The notes: generated by a model not told the origin, from the letters alone. A DNA stretch of 64,000 nucleotides from Acidimicrobiales bacterium (GCA_029263215.1 JAJCXY010000018.1:1-64000), one strand, 5' to 3'. Shown: positions 15,767 to 27,027, counted from the stretch's first letter. Translations and numbers: made by a program.

Positions 15767-18655
15767 ATGAACGACCCCGCCGACCGACTTTCTCTCGCCG
15801 ACCTCCACGGCCGCGATGCCTTCGAGAGTCGTCATATCGGGCCTCCCGAAGCAGAACGCCAGACGATGCTCGACACCATCGGAGTCGCCGACCTCGACGA
15901 GTTGATCGAGCGCACCGTCCCCGACGACATCATCATGCAGGCTGCCCTCGACCTGCCCGCACCCGTGGGTCAACTCGATGCTCAGGTAGAGCTCCGCGAG
16001 ATCGCGGGGGCCAACCGCCAACTCGTGTCCCTGATCGGCATGGGCTATCACGAGACGGTCACGCCTCCGGTCATCCGTCGCAACATCTTGGAGAACCCGG
16101 GTTGGTACACCGCTTACACGCCCTATCAGCCCGAGATCTCCCAAGGCCGACTCGAGGCCCTTCTCAACTTCCAGACTATGACCATCGAGCTCACGGGGAT
16201 GGAGGTCGCCAACGCCTCCCTGCTCGACGAGCCCACCGCGGCAGCCGAGGCGATGACCATGCTGCACCGGGTCAACAAGGGAGCGCCGGGAGACCGGTTC
16301 ATCATCGACAGGGCCTGCCATCCCCAGTCGATCGCGGTGATCGAGACCAGAGCCGAGCCGATCGGACTCATCACCGACGTCGCCGACCCGGCCACTGCAG
16401 ATCTCGACGGCGCATTCGCTCTGCTGGTGCAGTATCCGGGCAGCACCGGTGCCCTCCCCGACCTCGCCGCGATCGTCGAGCGGGCCCATGCCGCCGGCGT
16501 GTTGGTGGCAGTCGCCGCCGACCCCCTCGCTCTGGCCGTTCTGACTCCTCCCGGCGAACTCGGGGCTGATGTCGTGGTTGGTTCCACCCAGCGCTTCGGT
16601 GTGCCGATGGGCTTCGGTGGACCTCACGCGGCCTACTTCGCCACCCGCGAGAAGTTCCAGCGTTCCCTTCCTGGTCGAGTCGTCGGGGTATCGGTCGACG
16701 AGGCGGGGCGGCCTGCTCTGAGGCTGGCCCTTCAAACTCGGGAGCAGCACATCCGCCGGGAGAAGGCAACGTCGAACATCTGCACGTCTCAGGTCCTCCT
16801 GGCGGTGATGGCTTCGTTCTTCGCGGTTCATCACGGTCCATCGGGGCTGCGCGGCATTGCTCGGAGGGTCAACCTGCTCACCGCCATCGTCGCTCAGGGC
16901 CTCCGCGATGGAGGGATCGATGTCGTCAACGACACCTTCTTCGACACCGTGTGTGCGCGGGTGCCGGGTCGGGCCGACAAGGTCATGGCCCTCGCCCTCG
17001 CCGATGGGATCAATCTCCGACGCGTCGACCAGGACACGGTGGCAGCCTCTCTCGATCAGAGGACGGGGCGCGACGTGATCGAGACCCTTTGGCACGCGTT
17101 CGGAGTGGAGGCCGACCTCGATGCCCTCGAGGAGAGTGTGTCCGACCCGAGGCCGGAGGCTCTCCGGCGAACCACTCCGGTTCTGAGCCATGAGGTCTTC
17201 GAGGCCTACCACAGCGAGACAGAACTGGTTCGCTACATGCGGCGCCTCGTCAACCGCGACATTGCCCTCGACCGGTCGATGATCCCTCTCGGGTCGTGCA
17301 CGATGAAGCTCAACGCAGCCACCGAAATGGAACCGATCAGCTGGCCGGAGTTCGCGGCCATCCATCCGTTCGCACCGGTCGACCAGACGGTTGGTTACCA
17401 GCGCATGATCGACCAGCTCGAGCGCTGGTTGGTGGAGATCACCGGCTACCACCAGGTGTCTCTCCAGCCCAACTCGGGGGCCCAGGGCGAGCTGGCCGGC
17501 CTTCTCGCTATCCGCGGGTATCACCACAGCCGGGGTGATGAGGGCCGCGATGTATGCCTGATCCCGAGTTCGGCCCATGGCACCAACGCCGCCAGTGCGG
17601 TGATGGCTGGAATGCGGGTGGTGGTGGTGGAATGCGACGCCTTCGGCAATGTCGACGTTGCCGACCTCGACAAGAAGGTCTCCCAGTGGCGCGAGGAGTT
17701 GGCGGTGCTGATGATCACCTACCCCTCAACCCACGGTGTGTTCGAGGTGGAGGTGCGAAGGATCTGCGAAATGGTCCATGGCGCCGGTGGACAGGTTTAT
17801 CTCGACGGTGCCAACCTCAATGCCATGGTTGGCGTGGCCCAGCCGGGCCGCTTCGGTGCCGACGTTTCCCACCTCAATCTCCACAAGACGTTCTGCATCC
17901 CTCATGGGGGTGGCGGTCCCGGTATCGGGCCGATCGGCGTGGGCGCTCACCTCGCGCCCTTCCTGCCGAATCACCCCCTCAACCCGGTTGCGGGTCCTCC
18001 CACCGGGCCGGGCCCGATCGCGGCGGCACCTTGGGGGTCCGCAGGCATCCTCGCCATCCCGTGGATGTACATCCGCATGATGGGCGGGTCCGGGCTGCGC
18101 CTCGCGACCGAAGTTGCGATCCTCAACGCCAACTACATCGCCGCCCGCCTTGACCCCTACTTCCCGGTGCTCTACCACGGCGACAACGGTTTCGTCGCCC
18201 ACGAGTGCATCCTCGACACCAGGGTGCTGCGCGACGACACGGGCATAACCGTCGACGACATCGCCAAGCGTTTGATCGACTACGGCTTCCATGCCCCCAC
18301 AATGTCGTTCCCTGTCGCGGGCACTCTCATGGTCGAGCCCACCGAATCGGAGAGCCTCACGGAGATCGACCGCTTTTGCGACGCCATGATCGCCATACAT
18401 GGTGAGGCGATGCAGGTGAAGTCGGGTGAATGGCCCGCGGACGACAACCCCCTGGTGCACGCCCCGCATCCCGCCGCCGAAGTGATCGCCGACGACTGGA
18501 CTCACCCCTATTCACGGCGCGTCGCAGCCCACCCGAGCGCGGCCAACCGAGCCAACAAGTACTGGCCACCGGTGAGCCGGATCGACGGGGTCCAGGGCGA
18601 CCGCAACCTGATCTGCTCATGTCCCCCGCTCGACACCCTGGTAACTCTCAGCTGA
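15767..18655 (+). CDS. gcvP: Glycine dehydrogenase (P protein of glycine cleavage)
   Basis: 962 aa full-length PLP enzyme that decarboxylates glycine and passes the aminomethyl group to lipoylated GcvH. N-terminal [17 protein letters not shown], the mid-protein [13 protein letters not shown] and the PLP-binding Lys in [17 protein letters not shown] are diagnostic. GGAG lies 6 nt before the ATG at 15767; an upstream ATG at 15743 lacks this. It is single-gene, controlled by the glycine riboswitch, while gcvT and gcvH are about 20 kb away on the other strand without a riboswitch. Confidence 0.96.
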   Translation: MNDPADRLSLADLHGRDAFESRHIGPPEAERQTMLDTIGVADLDELIERTVPDDIIMQAALDLPAPVGQLDAQVELREIAGANRQLVSLIGMGYHETVTPPVIRRNILENPGWYTAYTPYQPEISQGRLEALLNFQTMTIELTGMEVANASLLDEPTAAAEAMTMLHRVNKGAPGDRFIIDRACHPQSIAVIETRAEPIGLITDVADPATADLDGAFALLVQYPGSTGALPDLAAIVERAHAAGVLVAVAADPLALAVLTPPGELGADVVVGSTQRFGVPMGFGGPHAAYFATREKFQRSLPGRVVGVSVDEAGRPALRLALQTREQHIRREKATSNICTSQVLLAVMASFFAVHHGPSGLRGIARRVNLLTAIVAQGLRDGGIDVVNDTFFDTVCARVPGRADKVMALALADGINLRRVDQDTVAASLDQRTGRDVIETLWHAFGVEADLDALEESVSDPRPEALRRTTPVLSHEVFEAYHSETELVRYMRRLVNRDIALDRSMIPLGSCTMKLNAATEMEPISWPEFAAIHPFAPVDQTVGYQRMIDQLERWLVEITGYHQVSLQPNSGAQGELAGLLAIRGYHHSRGDEGRDVCLIPSSAHGTNAASAVMAGMRVVVVECDAFGNVDVADLDKKVSQWREELAVLMITYPSTHGVFEVEVRRICEMVHGAGGQVYLDGANLNAMVGVAQPGRFGADVSHLNLHKTFCIPHGGGGPGIGPIGVGAHLAPFLPNHPLNPVAGPPTGPGPIAAAPWGSAGILAIPWMYIRMMGGSGLRLATEVAILNANYIAARLDPYFPVLYHGDNGFVAHECILDTRVLRDDTGITVDDIAKRLIDYGFHAPTMSFPVAGTLMVEPTESESLTEIDRFCDAMIAIHGEAMQVKSGEWPADDNPLVHAPHPAAEVIADDWTHPYSRRVAAHPSAANRANKYWPPVSRIDGVQGDRNLICSCPPLDTLVTLS

Positions 18656-18731
18656 CACCCGGTCGTGGACGCGCGCAGGGCGCCACGGTAGTGAATACTG
18701 TTTGCCAGGCACGAAACCGACCGGAGATCGA

Positions 18732-21700
18732 GTGACCGACACGTACCGACTCGCCGACCGCTACACCGCCGATACCGGCACGGTGTTCATGACGGGGATC
18801 CAGGCTCTCGCCCGGCTCCCGATCGAGCAGCTCCGAGTCGACCGAGCCAACGGATTGAACACCGCCGCGTTTGCGGCCGGCTACCCGGGTTCACCGCTGG
18901 GAGGTCTCGACGGTGCGTTCACCGCCGCTGTGCGCGAGGTGCCCGACCTGCCGATCCGCCACCGGCTCGCGGTCAACGAGGAATACGCGGCTACGTCGGT
19001 GATGGGGAGCCAGATGGCGGCTTCTCGGCCCGATGCGATCTACGACGGCGTGGTTGGGCTCTGGTACGGCAAGGCGCCCGGTATCGATCGGGCCAGCGAC
19101 GCTATCCGTCATGCGGTGTTCGCGGGCACGGCCCGCCACGGTGGAGCTGTCGCCATCGTGGGCGATGATCCCAACGCCAAATCTTCGTCGGTGCCATCGT
19201 CGTCGGCCGGCTCACTCTCCGACATGCACATCCCCGTGCTCTACCCCGGCACCCCAACCGAGGCTCTCGATCTGGGCCGTCATGCGATCGCGCTGAGCCG
19301 GGCCACCGGGCTGTGGACCGGCCTGAAGATCGTGGCGGATGTCGCCGACGGCTCGAGCAATGTCGATCTCGACCCCCGCCGTGTGCGCCCGGTGATCCCC
19401 TTGATCGACGGCGAACCCTACGAACACCAGCCCGACGGTCGCCTCGTACCTCCCCACGTCGTCGACCTCGAACGCGAGATCTACGAGGTCCGCTACGGCC
19501 TCGCCTTGGAGTACGCCGCGCTCAACGGACTCAACCACGTCACCATCGACTCCCACGACGCGTGGATAGGGATCGTGTCTTCGGGCATCACCTACGGAGA
19601 GGTCCGCGAAGCGCTGCATCGGCTCGGCCTGGAGACAGAGGCCGAGATCGCCGCCGCTGGGATCCGGATGCTGAAGCTCCAGATGCCGATCCCGTTCAAT
19701 GCCTCCACCATCCGTTCGTTTGCCCGGGGACTCCAGGAGATCCTCATCCTCGAGGAAAAGCATCCCAACATCGAAACCCTGGTGAAGGACGCTCTGTACA
19801 ACGAAACCCACCGGCCCCTGGTGGTGGGAAAGGCCGATGAGCATGGTCACCAGCTCACTGCCGGCTACGGGTCGCTTACTGCCGACCAGCTCATCAGCGC
19901 GATCCATGCTCGCCTCACAGCCAAGCTCGGCGACCGGATCAGGCCTCTGCAGCCTGAGCGCAAGCCGATTCCCCTGTCGGTCGCCCGCACTCCTTTCTTC
20001 TGTTCGGGTTGCCCCCACAATCGTTCCACCGTGGTCGACGAAGGAACCCTCGTCGGTGCCGGAATCGGGTGTCACACGATGGTTCTGGTGATCGACGACG
20101 AGCGCTACGGGGACATCGTCGGCATCACCAGCATGGGCAACGAGGGTCTCCAGTGGGTCGGAATGTCGCCCTTTGTCGAGACCGATCACCTCGTGCAGAA
20201 CCTCGGCGATGGCACCTACTTCCATTCGGGTCAACTCGCCATCACCGCTGCTATCTCAGCCCAGGTCAACATCACCTACAAGCTGCTTTGGAACGGTGCG
20301 GTCGCAATGACCGGCGGCCAGGAGGCGAGCGGGCGGATCCCGCTGGCCGACGTGGCCGGCAACCTGCTGCGACAAGGCGTTGCCAAGATCATCATCACCA
20401 GCGACGATCCCGACCGCACACTCACCGATGCCATTCCCCACGGCGTCGACGTGTGGCGACGCGACCGGTTGCAGGAGGCCCAGCGTACCCTCGCGGCGGT
20501 TCCCGGGGTCACGGTGTTGATCCACGACCAGGGCTGTGCCGCTGAAGCGCGGCGTGATCGCAAGCGGGGCCGGGTCGCCGCTCCCGCCACCAGGGTGATG
20601 ATCAACGAACGAGTGTGCGAGGGCTGCGGCGACTGCGCCAGGGTGTCCAACTGCTTGTCGGTGCACCCGATCGAAACCCGTTTCGGACGCAAGACCACGA
20701 TCGATCAGGACAGCTGCAATATCGACCTGTCGTGCGCCGACGGCGATTGCCCGGCTTTCGTTGCCATCACGAAACGGCCCGAGCGCTGGTGGCGCCGATC
20801 GTCTCCGCCGAAGCCCATCGCGGTTTCGTTCCCCGATCCTCCCACCGACATCGCTGACCCGCCGCCCGCTCTCGACCACGACGTCAGCGTTCACATCACA
20901 GGTGTAGGTGGCACCGGCGTCGTCACCGTGAGCCAGATCATGGGCACGGCCGCGATGCTCGAGGGCGCCGAGGTGTCGGGGCTCGACCAGATCGGGCTTT
21001 CCCAGAAGGCCGGCCCGGTGGTGAGCGATGTGCGCATCACCCACGATCTCCCTCCGGACTCGAGCCGGGTCGGTGCCGGTCAAGCCGACCTTCTGCTGGC
21101 CTTCGATCTCATGGTGGCGTCGTCGTGGGCGGGGCTCGCAGCGGCCGATCCCCACCGCACATCGGTGGTCGGGTCTGTCGATCTCACGCCGCCGGGCAAG
21201 AAGGTGGCCCACCCCGACCTCCAGATGCCCACCGCCGATGAGTTGCTCGCCCGGATCGACGACGCCACCATCCCGGAGCGTCGCCATTGGGCCGATGCCA
21301 CGGCGCTGGCCTCGGCCCTGGTCGGCGACACGGTCGCCGCCAACATCTTCGTGGTGGGGATGGCGGTTCAGTCGGGGCTCCTCCCTCTGCGCCCGAGCAG
21401 CATCGAGGAAGCCTTGGCCCTCAACGGCGTGGCGGTAGAGCGAAACCAGGCCGCTTTCCGGTGGGGACGCCAATGGATCGCCGACCCTGAAGGCGTCGAG
21501 ACGGTCGTCGAAGCCCAGCATCCGGCCCCAGCCGCACCTCCAACGGTGGGCAAGGCGTTGGGAGACTCCATCGACAAGCTGGCCGCACCCGGTTCTGGGC
21601 TCCACGCAACGCTCACCATGCTCTCCGCGGAGCTCACTGCCTTCCAGAACGAAGGGCTCGCTCACCGCTATCTCGCCGACCTCGAGCCTGTGCGAACCGC

Positions 21701-22211
21701 TGAGCAGAACGCCGACCCGTCGAGCGACGTTCTCACCGATGCCGCGGCCCGTGGCCTCCACAAGCTCCTCGCCTACAAGGATGAATACGAGGTGGCCAGG
21801 CTTCTCCTCGAACCCGACGCGCAGGCCGCCATCTCCACCCTGGCCACCAGGGGCGACCGGGTGGCCTGGAAGCTGCATCCCCCCTCGCTGAGAGCGCTGG
21901 GCAAGAGTCAGAAGGTCGGGGTGTCCACCCGCTGGGGCCGGCCCGCGATGCGTCTGCTCGTCGCCGGCCGCCGCTTGCGGGGCAAGGCCATCGACCCCTT
22001 CGGCAGGGCTTCGGTTCGCCGCGTCGAGCGCCAGCTGGCCGGCGAATACCTCGATGCGTTGACGGGCGCGATCGTCGGTCTCGACGAGGCCGGCCTCGAA
22101 CATGCGGTCACCATCGCCGAGACCCCCGAACTCGTCCGTGGCTACGAGGACATCAAGCTCGCCAACATCGCCATCTTCCGCGACCGGCTGGCTGAGCTCA
22201 CCTCCAACTGA
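18732..22211 (+). CDS. Indolepyruvate:ferredoxin oxidoreductase-like fused protein
   Basis: 1159 aa fusion of the alpha and beta/gamma parts of 2-oxoacid:ferredoxin oxidoreductases. In order: pyrimidine-type domain (AAGYPGSPLGGLD near residue 50), TPP-binding domain (about 400-590, with FCSGCPHN and GIGCHTM), a ferredoxin-like cluster region (CEGCGDCARVSNC, then CNIDLSC and CPAF), and a gamma-type domain (VHITGVGGTGVVTVSQIMG). Such enzymes decarboxylate aryl- or branched-chain 2-oxoacids to acyl-CoA with ferredoxin. GTG start with GGAG 5 nt ahead. The next gene, a CoA-ester lyase, follows within 15 bp. Confidence 0.9.
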   Translation: MTDTYRLADRYTADTGTVFMTGIQALARLPIEQLRVDRANGLNTAAFAAGYPGSPLGGLDGAFTAAVREVPDLPIRHRLAVNEEYAATSVMGSQMAASRPDAIYDGVVGLWYGKAPGIDRASDAIRHAVFAGTARHGGAVAIVGDDPNAKSSSVPSSSAGSLSDMHIPVLYPGTPTEALDLGRHAIALSRATGLWTGLKIVADVADGSSNVDLDPRRVRPVIPLIDGEPYEHQPDGRLVPPHVVDLEREIYEVRYGLALEYAALNGLNHVTIDSHDAWIGIVSSGITYGEVREALHRLGLETEAEIAAAGIRMLKLQMPIPFNASTIRSFARGLQEILILEEKHPNIETLVKDALYNETHRPLVVGKADEHGHQLTAGYGSLTADQLISAIHARLTAKLGDRIRPLQPERKPIPLSVARTPFFCSGCPHNRSTVVDEGTLVGAGIGCHTMVLVIDDERYGDIVGITSMGNEGLQWVGMSPFVETDHLVQNLGDGTYFHSGQLAITAAISAQVNITYKLLWNGAVAMTGGQEASGRIPLADVAGNLLRQGVAKIIITSDDPDRTLTDAIPHGVDVWRRDRLQEAQRTLAAVPGVTVLIHDQGCAAEARRDRKRGRVAAPATRVMINERVCEGCGDCARVSNCLSVHPIETRFGRKTTIDQDSCNIDLSCADGDCPAFVAITKRPERWWRRSSPPKPIAVSFPDPPTDIADPPPALDHDVSVHITGVGGTGVVTVSQIMGTAAMLEGAEVSGLDQIGLSQKAGPVVSDVRITHDLPPDSSRVGAGQADLLLAFDLMVASSWAGLAAADPHRTSVVGSVDLTPPGKKVAHPDLQMPTADELLARIDDATIPERRHWADATALASALVGDTVAANIFVVGMAVQSGLLPLRPSSIEEALALNGVAVERNQAAFRWGRQWIADPEGVETVVEAQHPAPAAPPTVGKALGDSIDKLAAPGSGLHATLTMLSAELTAFQNEGLAHRYLADLEPVRTAEQNADPSSDVLTDAAARGLHKLLAYKDEYEVARLLLEPDAQAAISTLATRGDRVAWKLHPPSLRALGKSQKVGVSTRWGRPAMRLLVAGRRLRGKAIDPFGRASVRRVERQLAGEYLDALTGAIVGLDEAGLEHAVTIAETPELVRGYEDIKLANIAIFRDRLAELTSN

Positions 22212-22213
22212 CG

Positions 22214-22219
22214 TATCGT
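22214..22219 (+). promoter_or_regulatory. Leaderless -10 element for the CitE-like gene
   Basis: TATCGT, 6 nt before the GTG at 22226, starting just after the previous stop codon. Confidence 0.45.
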
Positions 22220-22225
22220 CTGGCC

Positions 22226-23089
22226 GTGCCTGCCATCAATCGCATCCGCTCGCTACTCTTCGCTCCCGCCGTCCGACCCGACCTCGTACGCAAGGGGCCG
22301 GCCACCGGCGCCGACGCGATCGTCATCGACCTCGAGGACGCCACTCCGCCCAACGCCAAGGATGAGGCTCGCTCTATTCTTCGTGAACTCGTGGATGAAC
22401 TCGGCGCCAGCACCGCCGTGTTCGCCCGGATCAACGACATCACCAGCCCCTGGTACGGCGACGACCTCGCTTCGCTTCCCCACGGCTTGACCGGCATCGT
22501 GGTACCCAAGATCGAGACGGGCGAGGGCCTCGATCGCCTGCAACGAGACCTGGCCGCGCTCGACATCGTGACGAGCACCATCATCGGCGGACTGGAAACG
22601 GCCCTGGGTGTGGCCGACGCACGCGTCCTGCTCACTCATCCGATGATCGACATGGCCTACTTCGGCGCCGAGGACTTCATCGCCGACATGGGTGGTGTTC
22701 GCACCGACGACAACACCGAAGTGATGTATGCCCGCTCCCAGGTCGCTCTCGCCGGACGCCTCGCGGGCACACCCACCATCGACCAGATCGTCGCCGACTT
22801 TCGCGACGATCACCGCTTTCACCGTGAGGCCGTCGAAGCACGATCACTCGGGTTCGCGGGCAAACTCTGCATCCACCCCGCCCAGGTCACCATCGCCAAT
22901 GAGGCTTTCACCCCGAGCGTCGACGAGGTCGACCGGGCCCGTCGCCTCCTCGCCGCCTACACCGAGGCCGCTGCGTCAGGCGTGGCATCGATTGCTTTCG
23001 AGGGCCAGATGGTCGACGAACCGGTGGCAGTCCAGGCTCGGCGGGTGCTCGCCCTCGCCGACATCGATCACCGCGACGAAGGCGGCTGA
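22226..23089 (+). CDS. HpcH/HpaI (CitE-like) CoA-ester lyase
   Basis: 287 aa TIM-barrel lyase. IRSLLFAPAVRPDLVRK, the metal/substrate motifs AIVIDLEDATPP and VVPKIETGEG, and the C-terminal segment LGFAGKLCIHPAQV are typical of the malyl-CoA/citramalyl-CoA lyase branch. It probably cleaves or forms a malyl-type CoA thioester. It follows the oxidoreductase gene closely; a MaoC hydratase at 28.0 kb could act in the same kind of pathway but is not linked. Confidence 0.88.
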   Translation: MPAINRIRSLLFAPAVRPDLVRKGPATGADAIVIDLEDATPPNAKDEARSILRELVDELGASTAVFARINDITSPWYGDDLASLPHGLTGIVVPKIETGEGLDRLQRDLAALDIVTSTIIGGLETALGVADARVLLTHPMIDMAYFGAEDFIADMGGVRTDDNTEVMYARSQVALAGRLAGTPTIDQIVADFRDDHRFHREAVEARSLGFAGKLCIHPAQVTIANEAFTPSVDEVDRARRLLAAYTEAAASGVASIAFEGQMVDEPVAVQARRVLALADIDHRDEGG

Positions 23090-23107
23090 CCGTCGGGTGC
23101 CTGCTGA

Positions 23108-23674
23108 TCAGTCGGGTGCCACGAGATCGAGGGCCAGGGCGTCTCTCTGCTCAGTGGTGAGTTCGACCTCACCGGCCACGTCGTCATCGAAGTCGCAGCC
23201 CACCGCCACCGGCGGTGTCGGCGTCGCGAAGCGGAGATACTGAACCGCAGAAATCCGATCGGTACCGACCTGGGACGGGTCGTAGGTGGCGTAATGTTTG
23301 TCGCCGGCTTCGTCGCGCACGTAGAGGGTGGCTTCGAGACCGAGCCAGCGGATCAGAAGGGGCTTGCGATCCTTGGCATCTTCGATCTCGATGAGAAGGG
23401 CGCAGCCCAATTCGCCCTGGTGACCGAGCATCGAGTTGTAGACCGTGATCTCGTCGAGAATCGCCGATTCTCGGGCGATGCGCTCGGCCCGCATGATCTC
23501 CTGGACCTGGTAGGTGAGGGTCGCCCGGTTTTCGAACAGGAAGGTGAGATGGTCGCCGAGATGGATACGGCGGACTCGTTTCGCTTCGAGCACGCTGGTG
23601 CGCATGGCCTCACGGAGGTCTTCGTAGGTCTGATAGTCGACAACGTCATCGCGCTGGACGAAGCGGCTCATCAT
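23108..23674 (-). CDS. DUF3501-family protein
   Basis: 188 aa, recognised from its overall pattern (VQRDDVVDYQTYEDLREAM, RRIHLGDHLTFLFENR, EIMRAERIARESAI) as the uncharacterised family that travels with rubrerythrin and an Fe-S protein. No signal peptide or membrane helix. The start (two ATGs in a row) overlaps the stop of the Fe-S gene (ATGATGA), so it is the last gene of that operon. Exact function unknown; a role in peroxide or iron-sulfur stress is inferred from its partners. Confidence 0.8.
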   Translation of the reverse strand: MMSRFVQRDDVVDYQTYEDLREAMRTSVLEAKRVRRIHLGDHLTFLFENRATLTYQVQEIMRAERIARESAILDEITVYNSMLGHQGELGCALLIEIEDAKDRKPLLIRWLGLEATLYVRDEAGDKHYATYDPSQVGTDRISAVQYLRFATPTPPVAVGCDFDDDVAGEVELTTEQRDALALDLVAPD

Positions 23675-25038
23675 TCTTCGGTTTCGGCGGGAACGACAGG
23701 CTGGGGGAACCCATCGGGGCGGTAGGCCCGGGCCAGGATCGACATGGGGTGCATGGGTCGACGGCCGGCGTGCTGGCCAAACTGGATCGCGGCCAGAGGA
23801 CAGTCGGTGGCCCACACTTCGGCCTCGGGTTCCGCATTCATGCCATCAAACGCCTTGCGCCCGATACGCACCGACACTTCGAACCCTTCGGTTTTCATGG
23901 CGTAGGTGCCGTCGTGGCCACAACACTCCATGGTGGTGGTAGGGGTGACTCCGGGAATTCGTCGGATCAGGTCTCGGCCCTTGAAGCCCACCGACTGGGC
24001 CCGCAGGTGGCACGGCGTGTGGTAGGCGACGGTGTCGCCGGGCGAGCTCTTGAAGTCTTGATTGAAGCGGTCTTCGTTGCGGATCGACCACAGATACTCA
24101 GAGGGATCCCTCACTGCTTCGGCGAGCTTCTCGGCCCGCTCACGGTCGGCCTCGTCGACGAGGGTCGGGTATTCCTGGCGCAACATCATCGAGCAGGTGG
24201 GGTTGATGGCCAGGACCACCTTGCCGGCGTCGACGTGGGGTTCGAGCGCATCGAGATTCCTCTTCGCCTTCTTGCGCACCGTATCGATGTCGCCGGACTC
24301 CCATGCCGGCATGCCACAACAGTTGAGACCGGCCTGGCAGGTGACCTCCACCTGGCTGGCCTGCAGCACCTCGATGGTGTCCTTGCCGATCTCGGGCTCG
24401 TTGTGTTCGACGTAGCAGGTCTGGAAGAGCACGGCCTCGCCCACCGACGGGTCGACCATCAAGCCCTGCTTCTCGGCCCACTTCTCGAAGGTGGAGCGAG
24501 CGAAGTCGGGAAGCTCCTTGTCGGGGTGGATGCCGAGCACCCTTTCCAAGAAACGACGGTGGAGCTTCGAGCGGGAGTTGAGCACATTGGCCGCTCCCAG
24601 ACTGGCGCGGGCGGCCTTGGCGGTGCGGTCGGGGTCGCCCAATACCTTGTCGCGAAACCCAACGCCATCCCGCCGCACCCGTTGGGCCTTGTAACGGTGG
24701 ACCAACTTGGGGAAGTCGAGCTGGTAGTCGTGGGCGTCGCGCACCGTGTAGGGACACTGCACTTCACAGAGCTTGCATTGGAAACATTCGTCCATCACCT
24801 GCTCGGTTTCCTCTGTGGTGACCGCCCTGACGCTGCCGTCGTGGCGGTCGTCGATGAAGGAGAACAGAGACGGGAACGAGTCGCAGTACTTGAAGCACAA
24901 GCGACACCCGTGGCAGATCTCGAAGGTGCGCTCGACCTCCCCTGCGAGCGCACCCTCATCCCAATAGACGGCCTCGGCCGGATCGTAGGAAAGACCCGGA
25001 GTGGGGGAATAGGAAATCGAACCGGAGCCGTCAGCCAT
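23671..25038 (-). CDS. Heterodisulfide reductase-like 4Fe-4S protein (GlpC-like)
   Basis: 455 aa. Two ferredoxin motifs at the N-terminus (CHGCRLCFKYC and CFQCKLCEVQCPY) and two CCG-type domains (NCCGMPAWESG, and TPCHLRAQSVG...MECCGHDG) place it with GlpC/HdrD-type electron carriers. It is cytoplasmic or membrane-associated. It lies between rubrerythrin and DUF3501; the trio is a recurring set, and this protein probably supplies electrons to rubrerythrin or a related peroxidase reaction. Confidence 0.88.
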   Translation of the reverse strand: MADGSGSISYSPTPGLSYDPAEAVYWDEGALAGEVERTFEICHGCRLCFKYCDSFPSLFSFIDDRHDGSVRAVTTEETEQVMDECFQCKLCEVQCPYTVRDAHDYQLDFPKLVHRYKAQRVRRDGVGFRDKVLGDPDRTAKAARASLGAANVLNSRSKLHRRFLERVLGIHPDKELPDFARSTFEKWAEKQGLMVDPSVGEAVLFQTCYVEHNEPEIGKDTIEVLQASQVEVTCQAGLNCCGMPAWESGDIDTVRKKAKRNLDALEPHVDAGKVVLAINPTCSMMLRQEYPTLVDEADRERAEKLAEAVRDPSEYLWSIRNEDRFNQDFKSSPGDTVAYHTPCHLRAQSVGFKGRDLIRRIPGVTPTTTMECCGHDGTYAMKTEGFEVSVRIGRKAFDGMNAEPEAEVWATDCPLAAIQFGQHAGRRPMHPMSILARAYRPDGFPQPVVPAETEE

Positions 25039-25056
25039 GATTTGATGCTCTCCCGG

Positions 25057-25473
<417 letters not shown>

Positions 25474-25554
25474 GTTGCGGTGTGTCTCCTGTTGAGAGGG
25501 GTTCGAAACGGAGCCGCTGACGGCGTCCGGCTGTCACTCTATCCCGCTGTCCGG

Positions 25555-25571
25555 TCTGGACAAAGTCCAGA
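25555..25571. promoter_or_regulatory. Palindromic operator between rubrerythrin and fur-like genes
   Basis: TCTGGAC-AAA-GTCCAGA, a perfect 7-bp inverted repeat with a 3-nt spacer. It sits 6 bp upstream of the regulator's -35 and 81 bp from the rubrerythrin start, suited to control both directions. Confidence 0.6.
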
Positions 25572-25577
25572 TCAAGA

Positions 25578-25605
25578 TCGACAGCCAAGCGATGCCGGTT
25601 ATACT
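25578..25605 (+). promoter_or_regulatory. Promoter of the Fur-family regulator
   Basis: TCGACA (25578-25583), 16-nt spacer, TATACT (25600-25605). The GTG start is 8 nt further on, so the transcript probably begins at or next to the start codon. Confidence 0.65.
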
Positions 25606-25613
25606 TATCGACT

Positions 25614-26024
25614 GTGCCCAGCCACCTCGTCGACCGTCTCCGCAAACGCGGCTATCGACTCACCGCCCAGCGGCGCGTCGTTGCCGAAGTGCTCGATGGC
25701 GAGAACCTGCACCTCACCGCCGATGAGGTGCACAAGCGGGCCGCTGTGCTCCTGCCCGAAATCAGCCGAGCCACCGTGTACAACACCGTGCAGCAGTTCG
25801 CGGAGATCGGCGAGGTCCTCGAGCTGTCGCTCAACGGCAGGTCGAAGCACTACGACCCCAACATCCACCCCGCCCACCACCACCTGATCTGCGACCACTG
25901 CGGCCTTGTTTACGACGTCGCCCACAGCATCCCCGCTCCCCCGCTCGATGAGTCGGAGCTTCACGAGATGGTGATCGAGCGCACCGAGATCGTCTACCAC
26001 GGCACCTGTGCCGGGTGCCGCTAG
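25614..26024 (+). CDS. Fur/PerR-family metal-dependent regulator
   Basis: 136 aa. Winged helix with [18 protein letters not shown] and the recognition helix [15 protein letters not shown], then the metal site [10 protein letters not shown] and a second Cys pair CAGC at the C-terminus, a structural zinc site. Its divergent neighbour is a rubrerythrin operon, so a PerR-like peroxide response is more likely than iron uptake control. GTG start, leaderless. Confidence 0.9.
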   Translation: MPSHLVDRLRKRGYRLTAQRRVVAEVLDGENLHLTADEVHKRAAVLLPEISRATVYNTVQQFAEIGEVLELSLNGRSKHYDPNIHPAHHHLICDHCGLVYDVAHSIPAPPLDESELHEMVIERTEIVYHGTCAGCR

Positions 26025-26036
26025 CACCCCACACGG

Positions 26037-26948
26037 TCAGCGCACGACGAGGCCGGCCTTCTCCCGCTCGGTCGGGTGAACAGGATGATCGAATGGGTGC
26101 ACCATGAAGCGCCCGAACACCTCTCGATAGCCGGCGTACAGGCCCGCACCCTCGGAGGCCGCTGAGTCGGATCCCAGCTCTTCGGCCAAACGCGGGAGGT
26201 CGTACCAGGCGGCGCGAGGGCGGGCGTGATGGGCGTGATGGAGGTTGTTGTTGAGGAAGAGCAGGGAGAACCCCTTCCCGGCTCTGACAACCGCAGACCG
26301 GCTGGCATCACCGGGAATCCAGCGGTGCTCACAGTAGGACCGGACCAGGCTGAGCGATTGGGACAGGTAGGCGGCACCGAGGATGTAGATCCATGCCGGC
26401 ATGCCGGCCACACCCACCACGAACACCATCACCGCAGCGATACCCGCGAGATGGGCGACCCACCACCGGACTACCGTGAGATTGCCCTCACGGGCCTCCC
26501 GGTACTGGCTTCGCACCACATGGAGTGTGGCCACCACGGGGCCGAGCATCATCCTCCCGAGCATCGAATGATGAAACACCATCAGCGCCCGCCGGGGCCT
26601 CGACCAGCTGATCCACTGCCGGGCGTCGACGTAGTAGCTCTCCCGATCGTCGAGAGGATCGGTGAGGATCTCGTCTTGATGATGGAGTAGATGATCCCGG
26701 CGATACAGCTGGTAAGGCAGGCAGAGCGACAGGGGGGGCGCCCCGACCTGATCGTCGGCCCGTCGCAAGCCGAAGGGATGACCGTGAAGCACCTCGTGGC
26801 GAAGCGAGCCGTGCCATGCCACCACCACCGCCAGGGCAACGATCACCACCGGGGTTGGTATCGAACGATGACCGAGCACGATGGCGAACCAGAGTGCGTA
26901 GATCGTGATCGCCAGCACGACGGTGGGCCACTCGACCTTCTGCTTCAC
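26037..26948 (-). CDS. Membrane fatty acid desaturase
   Basis: 303 aa. The three His boxes of membrane desaturases are HEVLHGH, HHQDE (within DHLLHHQDEI) and HHAHH (NNNLHHAHHARP), with four or more membrane helices between them. They hold a diiron centre that introduces a double bond or hydroxyl group into acyl chains. The GTG at 26948 was chosen because upstream frame sequence is Arg-rich and unlike a protein; a 27023 ATG is an alternative. It diverges from an XRE regulator gene, which may control it. Could also act on a carotenoid or sphingoid-type lipid. Confidence 0.82.
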   Translation of the reverse strand: MKQKVEWPTVVLAITIYALWFAIVLGHRSIPTPVVIVALAVVVAWHGSLRHEVLHGHPFGLRRADDQVGAPPLSLCLPYQLYRRDHLLHHQDEILTDPLDDRESYYVDARQWISWSRPRRALMVFHHSMLGRMMLGPVVATLHVVRSQYREAREGNLTVVRWWVAHLAGIAAVMVFVVGVAGMPAWIYILGAAYLSQSLSLVRSYCEHRWIPGDASRSAVVRAGKGFSLLFLNNNLHHAHHARPRAAWYDLPRLAEELGSDSAASEGAGLYAGYREVFGRFMVHPFDHPVHPTEREKAGLVVR

Positions 26949-27027
26949 TTCCGGCCCTTTCCCGACGCGACTCGTCGTGTCTCGTGAGCCGCCAGTGCAC
27001 ATCATCGGCGACCGGGTCGCCATAGGG

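Noticed and set aside
15569-17578. 669-aa minus-strand frame over gcvP
   Set aside because: Pure shadow of a well-recognised gene in high-GC DNA, and it also runs through the riboswitch.
20256-22103. 615-aa minus-strand frame opposite the oxidoreductase
   Set aside because: Shadow of conserved plus-strand coding sequence; no motif of its own.
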